Under the pieces are notes generated by a model. It saw nothing but the letters and a program-made list of their open reading frames with translations, ran no database searches and was not told the origin of the DNA. A stretch of 64,000 bases of DNA from Siphonodentalium dalli. Taxonomy: Eukaryota; Mollusca; Scaphopoda; Gadilida; Siphonodentaliidae. Positions 23,603 to 36,481 of this stretch are shown piece by piece. Each line of letters begins with the position of its first letter. Within the stretch, counting starts at the first letter, position 1. The position numbers were made by a program, and so were the translations under genes. Location: positions 123,851,030 through 123,915,029 of the forward strand of contig CP136067.1 of NCBI GenBank assembly GCA_032622095.1, read 5' to 3'.

Positions 23603-26022
23603 CTGGAATGAGATCAAACAGTTTTTATTATATTTTCGTCAACTCACTCACAGAAGACCGAACTTGTTATCCTACTCTCAGGATGTTATCATGCTCTCAC
23701 CACTGCATGATGACGTCATGTTTTGCGTCGTTCGGTATACTTCCGCATTATTTTAACATAAATGGTTGGTGATGCTGTAGCTTTAAGAACGTATTAGGTC
23801 TAACCGGTGTGTTTCATTGATGGTCTGGGTCGTAGCAAACCTTATAGAGAAAATATAATAAACACAACAGTCAACTGTTCCCAGTATATAGCGTATACGG
23901 GTTTTTCTCCTTTTGTGAGATGCGAGGTTTACTTTCACTCGACTGGCACCTCGTAAAAATAAACCTTTGCATCTCAATCTAGGAGAAAAAACATATGTCA
24001 ATATATATATACTCAGAAGAGTTAACTTGTTAACTATTGTCTATATATTGTGTTTAAATGTGTATTCTGGTTCCGGACCAATCTCAACTTATCGACCATT
24101 TACCCTTCCGCATGGAAATAACCTCCGCCACATACATCATATTTGCCGGACTATTTCAATCACGTGATTGATCATGTGCATTCTATCGGGAAATTCGTTT
24201 ATTAATCAGTAATAGCAAAACAATACACAATCAATATAATGTAACCTCGTTTTCTGCTTCGTTCTGATGAACTAATGTAGAAAACCAAATATAACATATA
24301 AACTGGACCTAAAATTCTTAAGAATATAATTATATTATTGGAAAATTAACCAATCAGTTTGCGTCCCTCTTGAACACTGACATTTGCATGAAATAAATGC
24401 ACAGACAATTACATATCAAACAAGATAGAGTCATCTATGTAGAAATTCTAGTTTCAAACATGTTATTTGATCAACTATCGTCTGCAGTACAAGTAAAATA
24501 TATAGCGTAATCATTATCGTAATCATTATCGTAATCATTATCGTAATTATTATCGTGGAACCCAGAATATCTTTAATTAAAATATTCCTCACAATAATAC
24601 ATTCATACGCTGGCAAGTTTGTAGGTATGTTTTTGCGAGAATTTCCTCGTAGAAAACCACATACTACCAGAATATGAACGGAACAGTGCACATAACATGC
24701 ATTTTTACCAAAGCGAAAGACATGAGAAGTAACATTTATCTAATTCCACTTGTAACAGCACTATTGGAATTGGCCTTCAAATACATGTATGATTTATTCT
24801 TGCGAGATAGTTGCATGATATTTACAGGCAAATTCCGGTAGCATGGTTACTAGTGGAACTACAGGGATTTTACTTCGCACGTAGTTAGCTGAGACACAGA
24901 TGCACTGTATATACTTGTTTCCGTTCATATTATGGCACCATATCGTTTTCTACGTCAAAATGCCTGCAAACCATATCGTGCAAACTTACCAGTGTATGAA
25001 CGTACCCTAAAACGAGTGAACCGGAAAAAAACAAGAGTATGATAGATTGGTAGAATACATGTTTGCAAGTCAAACATTAAGGTTTTCATACCGGAGCTGC
25101 GTTGATGCAGCAAAATAATTAAGGATCATGTGCCAGTGCATTCTCTTGTATATATTGACATCCGTCACATCACAATACTGATATACATTCTCTCAGACGA
25201 AATGACATTAAAAGTGGCGCGAACGTTAATTAGTGTTAATTTCTTCATTCACGCCACATATGTTGTGAAGGAAACAGTGTATTATACTAAAGAATGGAGA
25301 AATATTTGCTTAAGATCGACCTCCAAGGAAGAAAAACATCACATAGTAAATTACTGTTTATTCATGCAAACAATAGGATTCCTTACAGACGGGGAATTAG
25401 ACATTCCGTAATATGATAATATGCAAGGCATATAAAGAACGACCCCGACATAATAGTAAGAAGACGGACAATGCAAAGGATCGTGCAAATAGTCGTGGAA
25501 CTATATGCATATATATTAGGCCTATACGCATGTCAGCGAATCGAATGCTTGATTGTTAGTGCAGATCGTTTTGGATGCCAGTGGACTTCGATGAGTAAAT
25601 GATGCCTTAATATAGCCTATCGGCCTTTGATAATAAAAGCCTCTATATTGTAATGTATATAGTGAATGCTATAGATTACAATGTACGTCGCTGCGATTAA
25701 GCGAAGACAACACAATGCGTCCAGTCATGTCTGGATTCTGGCCCGCAGAGACAAATGACGTTTTGACGTCACGACGCCGTAACTGCCTTCATTTAGCTAA
25801 CAAATGAAACTGATCTAATATTAACCTTTCCATGACATATTCATAACAACTTACTGTTTATAAATAAATAATTCAGTTGTCCATTGCCACATATCGGAAG
25901 TTGTGAAGTAGTAAATTCGTTTCATTGCTGATTCCGCGATTTTGTGAAACCACTGCCGGAAGTCACGTGATTTTTCCACGAAAATGTTGTGTGAATAAAA
26001 ATTTCTCCTTCACGGTATACTG
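23603..26022. other. Intron 1 of the CUB gene, mostly unique
   Basis: No gene recognised. A short microsatellite, four units of 12 bp (GTAATCATTATC), lies at about 24,506-24,556. Small ORFs at 23,783-24,001 and 25,130-25,411 have no recognisable pattern. Confidence 0.4.
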
Positions 26023-26024
26023 TA

Positions 26025-26672
26025 AGGTGACACTCCACATTTTCTGCAGGGATTGGTGCAAAAATAAGGGGGCATCAATTCAATGCAAAATAACAGAAAT
26101 GTGATCCCACAACACATATACAATGTATATATACCTGGGTTGAGCACATACTAGGCTTAAAGATTTTGGTACAGAATTGTCATTTTAATGGGGGTAGCAA
26201 GAGTTATGCCCCTTGATTGTGTGCCTGAAAAATGAAATTTTGATGCAAAAATGACCAAAATAAGCGATTTTCAGGCTCGTGGGACACAAAAACCAGAAGA
26301 TCTATGGTATAGCCGCCTATGTTGTCTGGAAGAACACTGTTTCCTCACAAAAATATCAAAACATTTCAAACTTCTCACCACTGTAAGTTTTTTAAAAATA
26401 TTTTTCATGCAGATGACAAATTTTAGGTGCTAAAATGTCACGCTGGTGTCTGGAGCCACTGTTTCGCAGAAATCGCGACTACTTCATACTGGTGGGGTCA
26501 AGGTCACCTGAAACAATATTTTTCAAAACTCAAAGACATCCTCTAAAAATCCACAAATTCATAACTAACCTTCTCTCAATAAACATACCACACCCATGGT
26601 GACAGAAAACACTGGTACTCTATTCTAAGAAATTTACCCCTACTGATAATTCGAAACTGTGGAGTGTCACCT
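26025..26672. mobile_element. 648-bp MITE, copy 1
   Basis: Starts AGGTGACACTCCACATTTTC and ends with the matching inverted GAAACTGTGGAGTGTCACCT. TA flanks both ends (26023-26024 and 26673-26674). Almost identical to copy 2 over its full length. No coding capacity for a transposase. Confidence 0.85.
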
Positions 26673-27511
26673 TAAGGGAAATGCAATTTTATTAATCTTT
26701 AATAGGGACCACACCTCCATATTCTCTGCATTATACCGCTTAAAATGATATATTACACCCCATGCGTTATTGCAATCACAAGCAGCAAGATTGAGTGGGG
26801 ATTTACATGCACCCCCATGATTTCACCCCTTTTGGGTCTTTCAGAACCCAATGACGTTATGCTTGACGTAGTGAAAAAATGGATATATTCAACCATCATC
26901 TATAGCTTGAAAAAGGTCTGAAATGCTAAAATGTTGTATAAATATATTATGAGATGCATATTTTCCTCAGATATCAAAATAAAACATAATATTTCATACA
27001 ACAACTATCTTTAATACTCTCCCAAAACTATGGGTTAAAAATTCGAAGTCTTATTTAGCATTAAGGGAAAGCTTTACAAGGTTATGACATCACATGAACA
27101 ATATGTTGTCAAGTGAAATATGACCAAGGAAACCTGTATTATTATATTTCACACTTGTGAATAAGAAAGACTGAATATCTAATCTTGTTGTATACTGTGT
27201 AATGTCACAAAATCAGCCTTTTCAGCTAAGATTCAAGGAGCATATGATGTCATGAAAAAGTACCCATCATCTGAAAAATCACCAATAACCATATACATGA
27301 ACCACCACCACCCCCCCCCCCCACTGCTCCAAGACTCCATATCCCCACCAATTTATATGATTAAAGACAACCTGTATTGGAATATGCATAGAAGAATGGT
27401 GTATCTACCATAAAATGTTCCTTCTAACTGAACAGGTTTGCTAAAAAATGATTTTCAGTAACAATATTTGTCAAGTTGACAGATGAAAATGGTGCTATTT
27501 GCTGGTCTTGA
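26673..27511. other. Spacer between two MITE copies
   Basis: AT-rich with a C run at about 27,311. No ORF or repeat recognised. Confidence 0.4.
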
Positions 27512-28159
27512 AGGTGACACTCCACAGTTTCTGCAGGGATTGGTGCAAAAATAAGGGGGCATCAATTCAATGAAAAATAACAGAAATGTGATCCCACAAC
27601 ACATATACAATGTATATATACCTGGGTTGAGCACATACTAGGCTTAAAGATTTTGGTACAGAATTGTCATTTTAATGGGGGTAGCAAGAGTTATGCCCCT
27701 TGATTGTGTGCCTGAAAAATGAAATTTTGATGCAAAAATGACCAAAATAAGCGATTTTCAGGCTCGTGGGACACAAAAACCAGAAGATCTATGGTATAGC
27801 CGCCTATGTTGTCTGGAAGAACACTGTTTCCTCACAAAAATATCAAAACATTTCAAACTTCTCACCACTGTAAGTTTTTTTTAAATATTTTTCATGCAGA
27901 TGACAAATTTTAGGTGCTAAAATGTCACGCTGGTGTCTGGAGCCACTGTTTCGCAGAAATCGCTACTACTTCATACTGGTGGGGTCAAGGTCACCTGAAA
28001 CAATATTTTTCAAAACTCAAAGACATCCTCTAAAAATCCACAAATTCATAACTAACCTTTTCTCAATAAACATACCACACCCATGGTGACAGAAAACACT
28101 GGTACTCTATTCTAAGAAATTTACCCCTACTGATAATTCGAAACTGTGGAGTGTCACCT
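27512..28159. mobile_element. 648-bp MITE, copy 2
   Basis: Same ends and same length as copy 1 with only a few substitutions and small compensating indels. Its flanks (GA and AA) do not show the TA duplication, so it may have been altered after insertion. Confidence 0.85.
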
Positions 28160-28252
28160 AATTTATGTGTGACGTCACAAGTACGCGCGCCCATCTGTTA
28201 CCTATACACGACCGAGCTCGGGCGCGCAAGCGCGCCGAGCGGGGTCGTTATA

Positions 28253-28588
28253 ATGTCTGCAGAGGCTCAGAAATCGCAAACTGGAGACTTAAATGAAGAT
28301 TCCAATGGGAGAGAACAGAATTCCTTATGTAAACTATGTACAGATGACATAAATCCTGTGTCTTATGGAATAAAATTCTCACTGTGCAAAGGAAAGTTCC
28401 ATACGAAGTGCCAAGGAATCACATCTGCAGACCAGAAAGTGACGCATAAACGGTCTGTCGGGATGTTATGGTTATGTGAACCATGCCGGAGTAAAATACA
28501 TAATTCTGAAACAGATTTAAGAACAGAAGTGAGGGAAATTAAAGACACTCTAACAACTCTTGTAAAACTTTTCAGCGAATTGAAATGA
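28253..28588 (+). pseudogene. PHD-finger N-terminal part of a non-LTR element protein
   Basis: From the Met at 28253 the frame reads 111 codons. Zinc ligands are CKLC, FSLCKGKFHTKC and WLCEPC, a Cys4-His-Cys3 pattern as in PHD fingers of CR1-like elements. A helical segment rich in Lys and Glu follows (DLRTEVREIKDTLTTLVKLF). The frame stops and is not continuous with the endonuclease region, so I treat it as the broken start of ORF2 or a separate ORF1. Confidence 0.65.
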
Positions 28589-30289
28589 AATATCGATACT
28601 GAAACTAAAACCATAGCGGAGAACATGGACATACAAACAACAAAACGGTGGAGGGAAAATTGGAAGAAATTGTCAAAGAACTAGAACAAAGAACTAAAAA
28701 GATAATCTAGGTTGGTACAGACTGGGCAGTAAGATTGCAGGGAAACGAAGACCCATCAGTGTTATTTTCAAATCTGAAGACGTTCGCGATCGAGTGTTAA
28801 AAAGTGCGATTAAATACAACCAATCAGATCAGAAAACGACAGCAAGACTCAAGGTATACATGAATCCTGACTTTACGAGCTCGGAGAATGCTCAACGAAA
28901 GCAACTAAGAGAAGAATTTAAGCCACAGAGAGAGACACAGAATGGAGCAAAGTTGAAACAAACATAAATAATCAAGATTGACAGGCACAAGGATCGTCTG
29001 GATATAATCCACAATAAACTGTTAAACGCAAACGTACTAATTCTCAATCAATTATGTATACAAACGCTGACAGTTTATCAAATAAATTTAGTGAACTACT
29101 TCTGATAGTAAATGACTTTACACCTGTCGCCATTTGCATCACATAATATTTATAAAACTAAATGCAAAATACACAATTACGCCAAGTGAACTTCAAATTC
29201 CCTGATACAACATATTCCAGAACCACAACCCGAAGAGAGTCACGCTGATATACATGTGATCGTAACTAAACGCACAGATTTGTATTAAAATCACAACATA
29301 TGTTAACTTTGATGAGTCAGTTTGTAGTGAGTGGGAGACCGCAACGCACGAGAACATTATCATCCGATGTATCTATAGAAGCCATCACTCATCAGCTGAT
29401 AACAATGGACAACTAAAGAAATTAATTCGAAATATAAACGCAGTTAAAGCGAAGCATTATCATCACCGGTGATTTCAACTTCCCAAGTATATTCATATAG
29501 AATGAAGACCTACACGGAACATCAACGGCACAAGAAGAACTTGATTTCATCGACGAGATAGAGGATAAGTATTTGTTACAATTTATAACAGATCCAACAC
29601 GTCGCGGAGATAATCAAATACCACAATATTCTTGACATAGTCTTCTGTAACATTTCGAACATAATAAGAGAGATATGCCACCAACCACTTGTTGGCAAAA
29701 GTGATCACAATATTCTAAAAATAAACATACACGAAGATCTTACGTCGCCCAACCTACATAAACTGAAACAAAAAACACTGCGGCTTGATATCGCAGACTA
29801 TGATAGCATATGAAAGACTGGATGAAAACAATTGGGAATGACAATGGTAGAACGTTATATCACAGACGCTAAGAACGTGTTCTACATACATATAGAAGAA
29901 CTAATTGAAAAATATGTGCCTGTTAGATATAATACACAGAAAAGAAATCGTAACCAACCATGGATAGGCAAAGATGCAATTTCACAAGTTATACAAAGCC
30001 GCGCATGAGAAATCAAAGAAAACCATAAAGAACACTAAACTATATATGAGCGCAAAATATATTCTGAATGCAGAAATCACCCAAATTGTTCAGGAACTAC
30101 GTTAAATCCAAGACCAAACTAAACAGGATGTACCCGGTCTGAGATGTCCTGTACCTGGCAATATATTGACCAACGACAATAACAAATTGTAAATCATGAA
30201 TAACTTCTTTTCAAGTGTGTTTACAGAGAAAAACCTATCGGAGATTCCAGAGCTAACTCCAAAATCACAATGGGGCATACACCGCAAAT

Positions 30290-31330
30290 ATAATAGTCAC
30301 ACCAGAAGCAGTCAATAATAAGCTCGTTAGTCTTAATGCAACACAAAGTACTGGTCCTGACAATATTTCACCTCGATTTCTCAAAGAGATAGCTTCTGAA
30401 ATAAGTTCGCCTCTTGGTATTCTTTTCAATCGATCTATTGAGAAAGGTGTATTGCCTGGTATATGGAAGGATGCTATTGTTACCTGTATATTCAAGAAGG
30501 GTTCACGCATGGAACCAGGAAATTATCGTCTTATTAGCCTAACCTGTATTCTATCTAAGACAGTGGAGTCATTCTTAAAAGATGCCATAATGGAACACAT
30601 GGAGTGTAATCATTTGTTTTCCACATAACAATATGGTTTCCGAAAGAGCAGATCATGTCAAACACAATTCCTAGAATAAATCGAACATACCTCATCTGAA
30701 CTAGATGAAAACAATCCAGTCGATGTTATCTATTTGGATTTCAAGAAAGCCTTCGACTCAGTTCCACACCAAAAGCTAATTCGTAAATTAGCATCATATG
30801 GAATAAAATCTGACGTATTGACATGGATGAAATCTTTCCTATCAAACAGAAAGCAATGTGTGTGCATAAATTCGACAGTGTCACCTTGGAAAATGTAAGT
30901 AGCGGAGTCCTACAAGGGAGTGTTATTGGACTTTATTTTGAATCTTCATTAACGACTTGCCAGAAAATGTAAATTGCATATGCAAAATATTTGCAGACGA
31001 TGCTAAACTAATTGCGAACCCGACACAACAAGACATACAAGAATGCATTGATTCAGTATGCATTGGTCGATAAACTGGCAACTACTTTTCTACTAAAATC
31101 CATGTATTACATTTTAAACTGAATAATCCACATCTACAGTATGTGATGACAGACAGCACAACACGACCAACTATTGCATCGTACGTATCGTCTGAAAACG
31201 AACGCGACATGGGTGTTGTAATTGATAACAAACATAAATTTGATACCCATGTTTACTCAGTTGTAGCTGAAGCGAATCAGACCTTAGGAGTGATAAGCAG
31301 AACTTAGTTTTCAAGAAACTACACCACAAT
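30290..31330 (+). pseudogene. Reverse transcriptase remnant
   Basis: RT blocks can be followed across frame breaks: finger region with GPDNIS, then YRLISLTCILSKTVES, QYGFRKSRSC after an in-frame stop, and the catalytic-region aspartate in YLDFKKAFD. A later frameshift disrupts the region of the F-A-D-D motif (FADDAKL at about 30,990). Non-functional. Confidence 0.75.
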
Positions 31331-31437
31331 GGTTCCATTTGCCATGGAATTTTGTGCTATTGTGTAGAAACCATATCTTGTTGGAATTGGTCAGAAACTG
31401 GAGATGGTTCTCTATAGAAAAACAACGATTTATTTTC

Positions 31438-32115
31438 TCAAAATCGGCGAGTTTGTAATTCCAAAGTGTCGCTTAGTTGAGGGTGTAATTTCGTAGTCGC
31501 ACGATATAGTACATAGGCTGCTTGGTGATCGGAAACTCCCGGGTCTGATACGTCTGCATAAAATACGTCAATAGTTCCAGATACTATGATGGGGTATAAT
31601 AGAGAACTGCGTGTTTGGGAATTACGTGTAGGTTTGTCGATTACATTTTTCATAGAAAGAAAGTCGATTGTGAATTGTAATACACTACCAAGATACATCA
31701 AGCCACAGTTGAAATCGCCTACTGTGATAACTGAATTATTGATGAGTAATGTCGTGGAAATGCTTGTTTCCAGATCATGTGTAGTCAGAACGGTAAGTGA
31801 TACAAAGTAGAAAAGAACAGCGTTTCTTTCTAACATTGAACCACATAACAGAGTCACCATTCTCTATTTCTGTACATCGACTGTATAATATGTTATCAGA
31901 AAAATAAGCACATAGTCCACCACCGGAGCGATTTCGGTCGCGCCGTATTGGTCAAGAGTAACTGTCTAATTCTAACGTAGTAGAGTCAACTTTAGAGTCG
32001 AGGTGAGTTTCCGAAAAACATAGAATATCATAGTTCTCAAGTATATGAGATATCGATTTGACTTTATTGCAGATGCTTCTTATGTTATAACTAAAAATAG
32101 TTAGATGGTTTATAT
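31438..32115 (-). pseudogene. Endonuclease fragment of a second non-LTR element
   Basis: On the minus strand an APE-type endonuclease is visible: ENYDILCFSETHLDSKVD, then SGGGLCAYFSDN, VGDFN and SDHQAAYV. The N-terminal part is separated from the 140-codon ORF (31438-31860) by a stop and frame change. No RT follows; the fragment ends where the plus-strand element ends, so the two meet tail to tail or one inserted into the other. Confidence 0.7.
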
Positions 32116-32517
32116 TTGTACTGAAGTCTCGAGCGGGGCCAGGGTGGGGGTGAACATCACATCAAAGTGCTATCAACAGTGATTATATTAAAAAGATTTA
32201 AATATTTTAAATTGTTAAATGTTTATGTATATGGAACCAACAATCCAAATCGGATTTGTTTCAATTAAATATATAAATATGTGGGTCTCCCATATATAGG
32301 GAGCCCCGCGTGCACAAGAAAAGGCACCTGGCTTACAAGGTTAAGGTAAATATTGTTATTTATTTTATTTTACTTATTTATTTATTGGGGATTTGGGATT
32401 AGACCCGGGAGGATTTGGAAGGAGCGGCACCCCTACCCTAAAACCCACTGAAATTATGGAGGGGTCACGGAATGGTTTTACATTGAACACGAGATGATGA
32501 GGTGATGTGAAAATGAA

Positions 32518-33263
32518 CTAATTATTTTGTCTTCTTTGTGTTGCCCTTCTTTTTGTGTCTTTCAGTTGCTGACGATGTTGTTGTTGATGTTGATGTTGTT
32601 GGTGGTTCAGACAGGCAGAGATAGCTTCACGTTGTTCTCCGTCTTCATACTTGTCTGATGTCTCCTTTGATTTTTGCACAAGGGCTGCCAATCGTGCCAC
32701 AATGTCTACCAAGCTCCGCTGAGATGGAGCCAGTACTGTTGTTATTGCTGTTGTTGTTGCTGCTGGTGCTGCTGGTCGTGGTGACGATGGATGACTCCGG
32801 GCTGATGTATTCCGGAGACATCGGGTTGAAGGAAGTTTCTATCTCCATCATGGCATCAGCAGCAGCTGTCCGTGTGACGTCCGTCAGCATTCCTGCGGGG
32901 GAGGTGTGGTCTGGGCGTCTCTCATACCTCTCCCGGGCTGTACTTCCGGCAGCATTCTCGGTGGTTGGCAGGTGACCACCAGTCGTCGCAGCCGAGTGGG
33001 AATGGGCAGCCGGCCGATCAACAGCTGCCTTCTTTCTCCACTCAGCCCTTAGAACTGCGTCTCTGCATCCTTGCGTCGACGTAAAGGGGTCTTTGTCTTC
33101 TCCTCCTCGTCCCTGCTCCGGTGGTGACATCCCTGCTAAGAACAGTGGGGCCCTGGTGGTGTCCAGCTGCTGCGTTCCTGTACTCCACAGACAGATGCAC
33201 GAAGCCTCCCTTAGCCTGGTGTAGAGTCCAGCTAAGGGTATCCACAACGCGCAATCTGTCCAA
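32518..33263 (-). pseudogene. Unrecognised protein, unit 1 of the tandem pair (decayed)
   Basis: The conserved start reads DRLRVVDTLSWTLHQAKGG and FVHLSVEYRN. The likely continuation, in another frame, is acidic and low-complexity with Ser/Asn runs (open 32645-33247). The C-terminal piece contains ARLAALVQKSKETSDKYEDG and Gln/His repeats (32518-32712). The three pieces are in different frames, so the copy is broken or spliced. I do not recognise the family; it could be a retroelement gag-like protein or a host gene fragment. Confidence 0.4.
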
Positions 33264-33550
33264 GGTTGCTTACAATGCAGAGGGGATTAACTCCATAATC
33301 CTTTGCCAGGTCCAAAACACTCACTTCGAGTCAGCACGGCAGCTTAGTCCCGCAGGACGGCCACACAACTCACAGGCAACGCGCGGCCAGTCAGCGGGAA
33401 CAGCAACAAGAGACAATGCGACTTGTCCGCCCGACCACCGGCTGGCGAATGGTAAATATTGTTGCTTATTGGGAGTGTTGAACTAGGCCAGGGAGGATTT
33501 GAAAGGGATGGAGCCCCTCTCCTACAACCCACTTTGAAGTTTAGGAATGG

Positions 33551-34327
33551 TCAAGGAGATGAAGGTACAAAACGCATGACACAGGATGAACATGAAATGA
33601 AAATGAGCTTTTGATTGTTTTTCTTTGCTTTCTCTTTACCTCTTTGTTGTTGTTCAGCTGTTGTTATTGGTTCTAGTTCGGACTGCCGGATTTGATGTTC
33701 GCACCTTTCTCTTGATTTTTTTGCTTCAGCCATCAACTCCAGAGAATTCTGGCAGATCTCTATTATCTCCGCTGGTAGATGGCTGGATCCGCTGTTGCTG
33801 TTGCTGCCGGTGGAGATGGGGGGGGGGCACCGGGACTAGATGGAATTCCGGTGTCCGATGTGGTAAGGTGTCCATATCCACACCAAAGCTGGCAGCAGGC
33901 ACGTCCGGGGTGGTGTCGGCGTCCCTGTCTCCGCTTGCCTCGATGACATCCGGGATGACATCGGCGTCCCTGCTGGCTGGTGAAATTTTGTCGACGTCTA
34001 CATCAGCAGCCATGTGGGGTAGCTGGACGCCTCTCAGCTCGCCCCTATCTCCACTTGGCTCTTCTGTCAGCGTCCCTTCTCTTCCTAGAGGGGGGTCTTT
34101 TTCATCCGCCTCTTCTGCTTCTGGTCGCCATATCAGATGGTAGGTCGCTGGTGGGATCCAGCTTCCGAGTTACCCCTAGCAGAGGGTACTGTTGGATCAA
34201 TCTGGTAGTCCACAGACAGATTCACGAAGCCTCCCTTAGCATGGTGTAGTGTCCAGCTAAGGGTATCCACAACGTGTAATCTGTCCAACGCGGATAACAA
34301 AGCAGAGGGGATTAAATCCATAATCAT
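33551..34327 (-). pseudogene. Unrecognised protein, unit 2 of the tandem pair (decayed)
   Basis: Starts LIPSALLSALDRLHVVDTLS then WTLHHAKGGFVNLSVDYQID, clearly related to unit 1. An acidic middle (open 33726-34013 and upstream) with QQQQQ follows, then a charged C-terminal piece with AEAKKSRERCEHQIRQSE. Frame changes differ from those in unit 1, so they look like independent decay. Upstream on the same strand, at about 34,738-34,790, a TATATATAT box and an AAG|GTAAGT donor could be a promoter and first exon. Confidence 0.4.
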
Positions 34328-34620
34328 CTGCCAAGTCCAGTAAACAGATCACTCCGAATCGCTCGGGCGGCTAGTCCCGAAGGACGGCCACACAACTCAC
34401 AAGCAATTCGGCACTAGTCAGCGCTAACAGCGATAAGACGCAAAGCAAGAGCGATGTGACTTACCCGCTCGACCATTGAATGATGAATGATGATAAATAT
34501 TGTTCACGGTTTGGAGTTTGGGATGATTCCCGGGAAAATTTGAAAGGGCCGTCGGCCCTCTCCTACAACCCACTTTTGAATGCTGTAATTCCACCGAAGA
34601 GCGTTTGTAGGGTTTGTGAG

Positions 34621-35734
34621 TTTGTAAGTAGAGATATATACCCATGCACAGTATGTGTTTGCCTACTGTGCATGGGGGGATGCCACCAAAGCAAGACGCA
34701 AAGCCCCACCACCATTCCGAACCAGGACCGGCGGAGAAGACTTACCTTGATTTCTCTGTGTGAGTTCTGTGCGTCGATATATATATCATTTTGAGTTGTG
34801 AATAGTTGTAATTTATTGTCATATTAAGTGCTTGCATGGACTCCTGTTGCCTTAGTCTGTTGTATTCCGGGCTTGTACTACGGGCTCAACTCTAGGAAGA
34901 GGGTGCAATGCCAGCCGGTTGACTTAAGGTCGGTTGGGGCTCATCAACTCTCGATGGTGAAATGCCCGCCTTCCACTCCTGTGCGAGTGTCAGAACCCGT
35001 TGACCTGGTTGTGTAGTGCAGTCGCAGGATGAGGAAGCAGCTGAGGCCAGACTGTGTTGTTTGCGTGTCTCTGAAGGTTTGGAGTGCCAAGTAGTGTTTA
35101 TAATTATTATGCCCCACCCGTCCTCTCATAAGCACGGGCGCGGGTGGCTTTTATAACTGAGTTCCGGCTATTCTACTGAACGGTAGCCACTGGCGGGAGG
35201 TCAGACTGTGTCCATTCGCCATCGTCCAGGTATACCGGTACTCCTTTGATTCCACACTCAATGCAGAACTGAACCTGTACTGACAAATTAATTTAGCGCC
35301 TATTTCCAACAACGCTTTGGTAGAGCGCATGGAAGTTTCGTCTACAATAGCAAGGCAAGTGTGGGTTTGCGTGCGACGTCACATGACGTCATTTCGACAA
35401 ACGTAATAAAAAATAGTGTCTATACTTGAGTGCAAATACTGCATTTGGGGACCATGTTAGATCTCAGGTATGCTTTGACCAATCGGCGTGAAATTTGGTG
35501 AGTCATCTTCTACGACACAGTGCAGGCCGTGGACCACATGCACACCTCGATATGCCCTACTAGCCACGGGCATCAAAACTTGTGTCCGCGCTTTCCCTGC
35601 GGAGTTACCGCCCATATAGATAGCAAACACAATACACCAGGATGTTAAAACTCAGGGTTTTTTCCACCCCTATTATTTTTTTATCACATATTCCGAATGG
35701 GAAGAGTGATTCGGACCCGAATATACCGCTTAAA
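34621..35734. other. Non-coding stretch
   Basis: Contains a 13-bp inverted pair CCCATGCACAGTA/TACTGTGCATGGG (34,642-34,678) and a CCACCCG/CGGGTGG pair near 35,115-35,147. No gene seen. Confidence 0.4.
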
Positions 35735-36060
35735 AGTTTTTACTCACAGGCCTCTCCGCTATACCGGGATCGGAAAAATTGCACCTATTTTTCCCGCCAA
35801 ATCCAAACAGGCTAAATAAAGAACAAGGCAATGTCGTAACAGGTACGTCGGCATATTGTAGGTAGGCCCACAAAGTTTGATCGCTATAGTCTGAAAGCAA
35901 CCTGCCCAACGGGGAATACGAATCGGGTGAGTTGAGACTTTTGGAAAATTTCACCGAAAATCGTAAAAGGGCAAAATTCGAGATAAAAAACATTTTGATG
36001 AGTGCATCTGATGGCTAGTGTTCACGTGCATCTAGAGTGCCATTTTCTAATTTTCAGAGC
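35735..36060 (+). repeat. Dispersed 300-bp repeat, copy 1
   Basis: Shares CCAAATCCAAA, GGTACGTCGG, AAGCAACCTGCCC and the TTTTGAC/TGAGTG end with the copies at 36.13 and 37.29 kb. Diverged by roughly a quarter by eye. Origin unknown. Confidence 0.6.
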
Positions 36061-36127
36061 GAACGGTTTACTCGTGACAACGCTATTAACATAAATATGT
36101 ATACTTAAGTAGTCTATCACTAACCTA

Positions 36128-36410
36128 TTTTTAGCACCAAATCCAAAGGGGCTAATGAAGGAGCGAGTTTAATGCAGGAGCATATACCGGTACGTCGGTA
36201 TACAGTAGGTACGCCTCAAAAATTTGACCACTCTAGTATAAATGGAACCTGCTCAACCGAGAGCGTCGGGGGTGAGTTCAGACTTGGCAAATTCCACCGA
36301 ATACAAACGGAGAAAATTTCTCCAAAAATCAAACATTTAGATAAAAACGTTTTGACGAGTGGACGTGGTTAGCAGTATCACGTGCAATTCTAGTACGATG
36401 TTATAAGTTA
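36128..36410 (+). repeat. Dispersed 300-bp repeat, copy 2
   Basis: Same block order as copy 1 (GCACCAAATCCAAAGGGGCT, GGTACGTCGGTATACAGTAG, GGAACCTGCTC). Direct orientation. Confidence 0.6.
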
Positions 36411-36481
36411 TAGAGTGGACGGTTTACTCCTGGTAGCGTGTAACGTTGTTAGCGGGTGATATATATATTATTCAAATCCAA

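Larger units (their letters stand above)
28216..31430 (+). mobile_element. Decayed CR1-like non-LTR retrotransposon
   Basis: In 5' to 3' order on the plus strand: a GC-rich hairpin (28,216-28,240), a PHD-type zinc finger ORF, endonuclease remnants near 29,470 (TGDFNFPS in one frame) and RT remnants at 30,300-31,330. RT pieces include STGPDNISPRFLKE, VDVIYLDFKKAFDSVPH and GVISRT. Several frameshifts and in-frame stops make it inactive. The order PHD-endonuclease-RT resembles the intact element at 55-59.6 kb, but the sequences differ, so it is another family. Confidence 0.75.
32340..34620 (-). repeat. Tandem pair of 1.05-1.09 kb units carrying related ORFs
   Basis: A boundary sequence (GGTAAATATTGTT ... 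TTTGAAAGG ... CTCTCCTACAACCC) recurs near 32,344-32,450, 33,451-33,535 and 34,490-34,575. Between the boundaries each unit has a conserved GGGTATCCACAAC and AGAGGGGATTAA block and a low-complexity middle. Similarity between units is strong at the ends and weak in the middle. Confidence 0.65.

Noticed and set aside
24431-24691. 86-codon minus-strand ORF with an Ile/Met/Thr-rich helix as a membrane protein
   Set aside because: The hydrophobic run is the translation of the GTAATCATTATC microsatellite.
26251-26433. 60-codon ORF
   Set aside because: Lies inside the 648-bp MITE; the same segment in copy 2 is not kept as protein.
32645-33247. 200-codon minus-strand ORF as an intact gene
   Set aside because: Its first 30 residues are the wrong frame of the conserved VDTLSWTLH segment, so the ORF is a splice of frames in a decayed copy.
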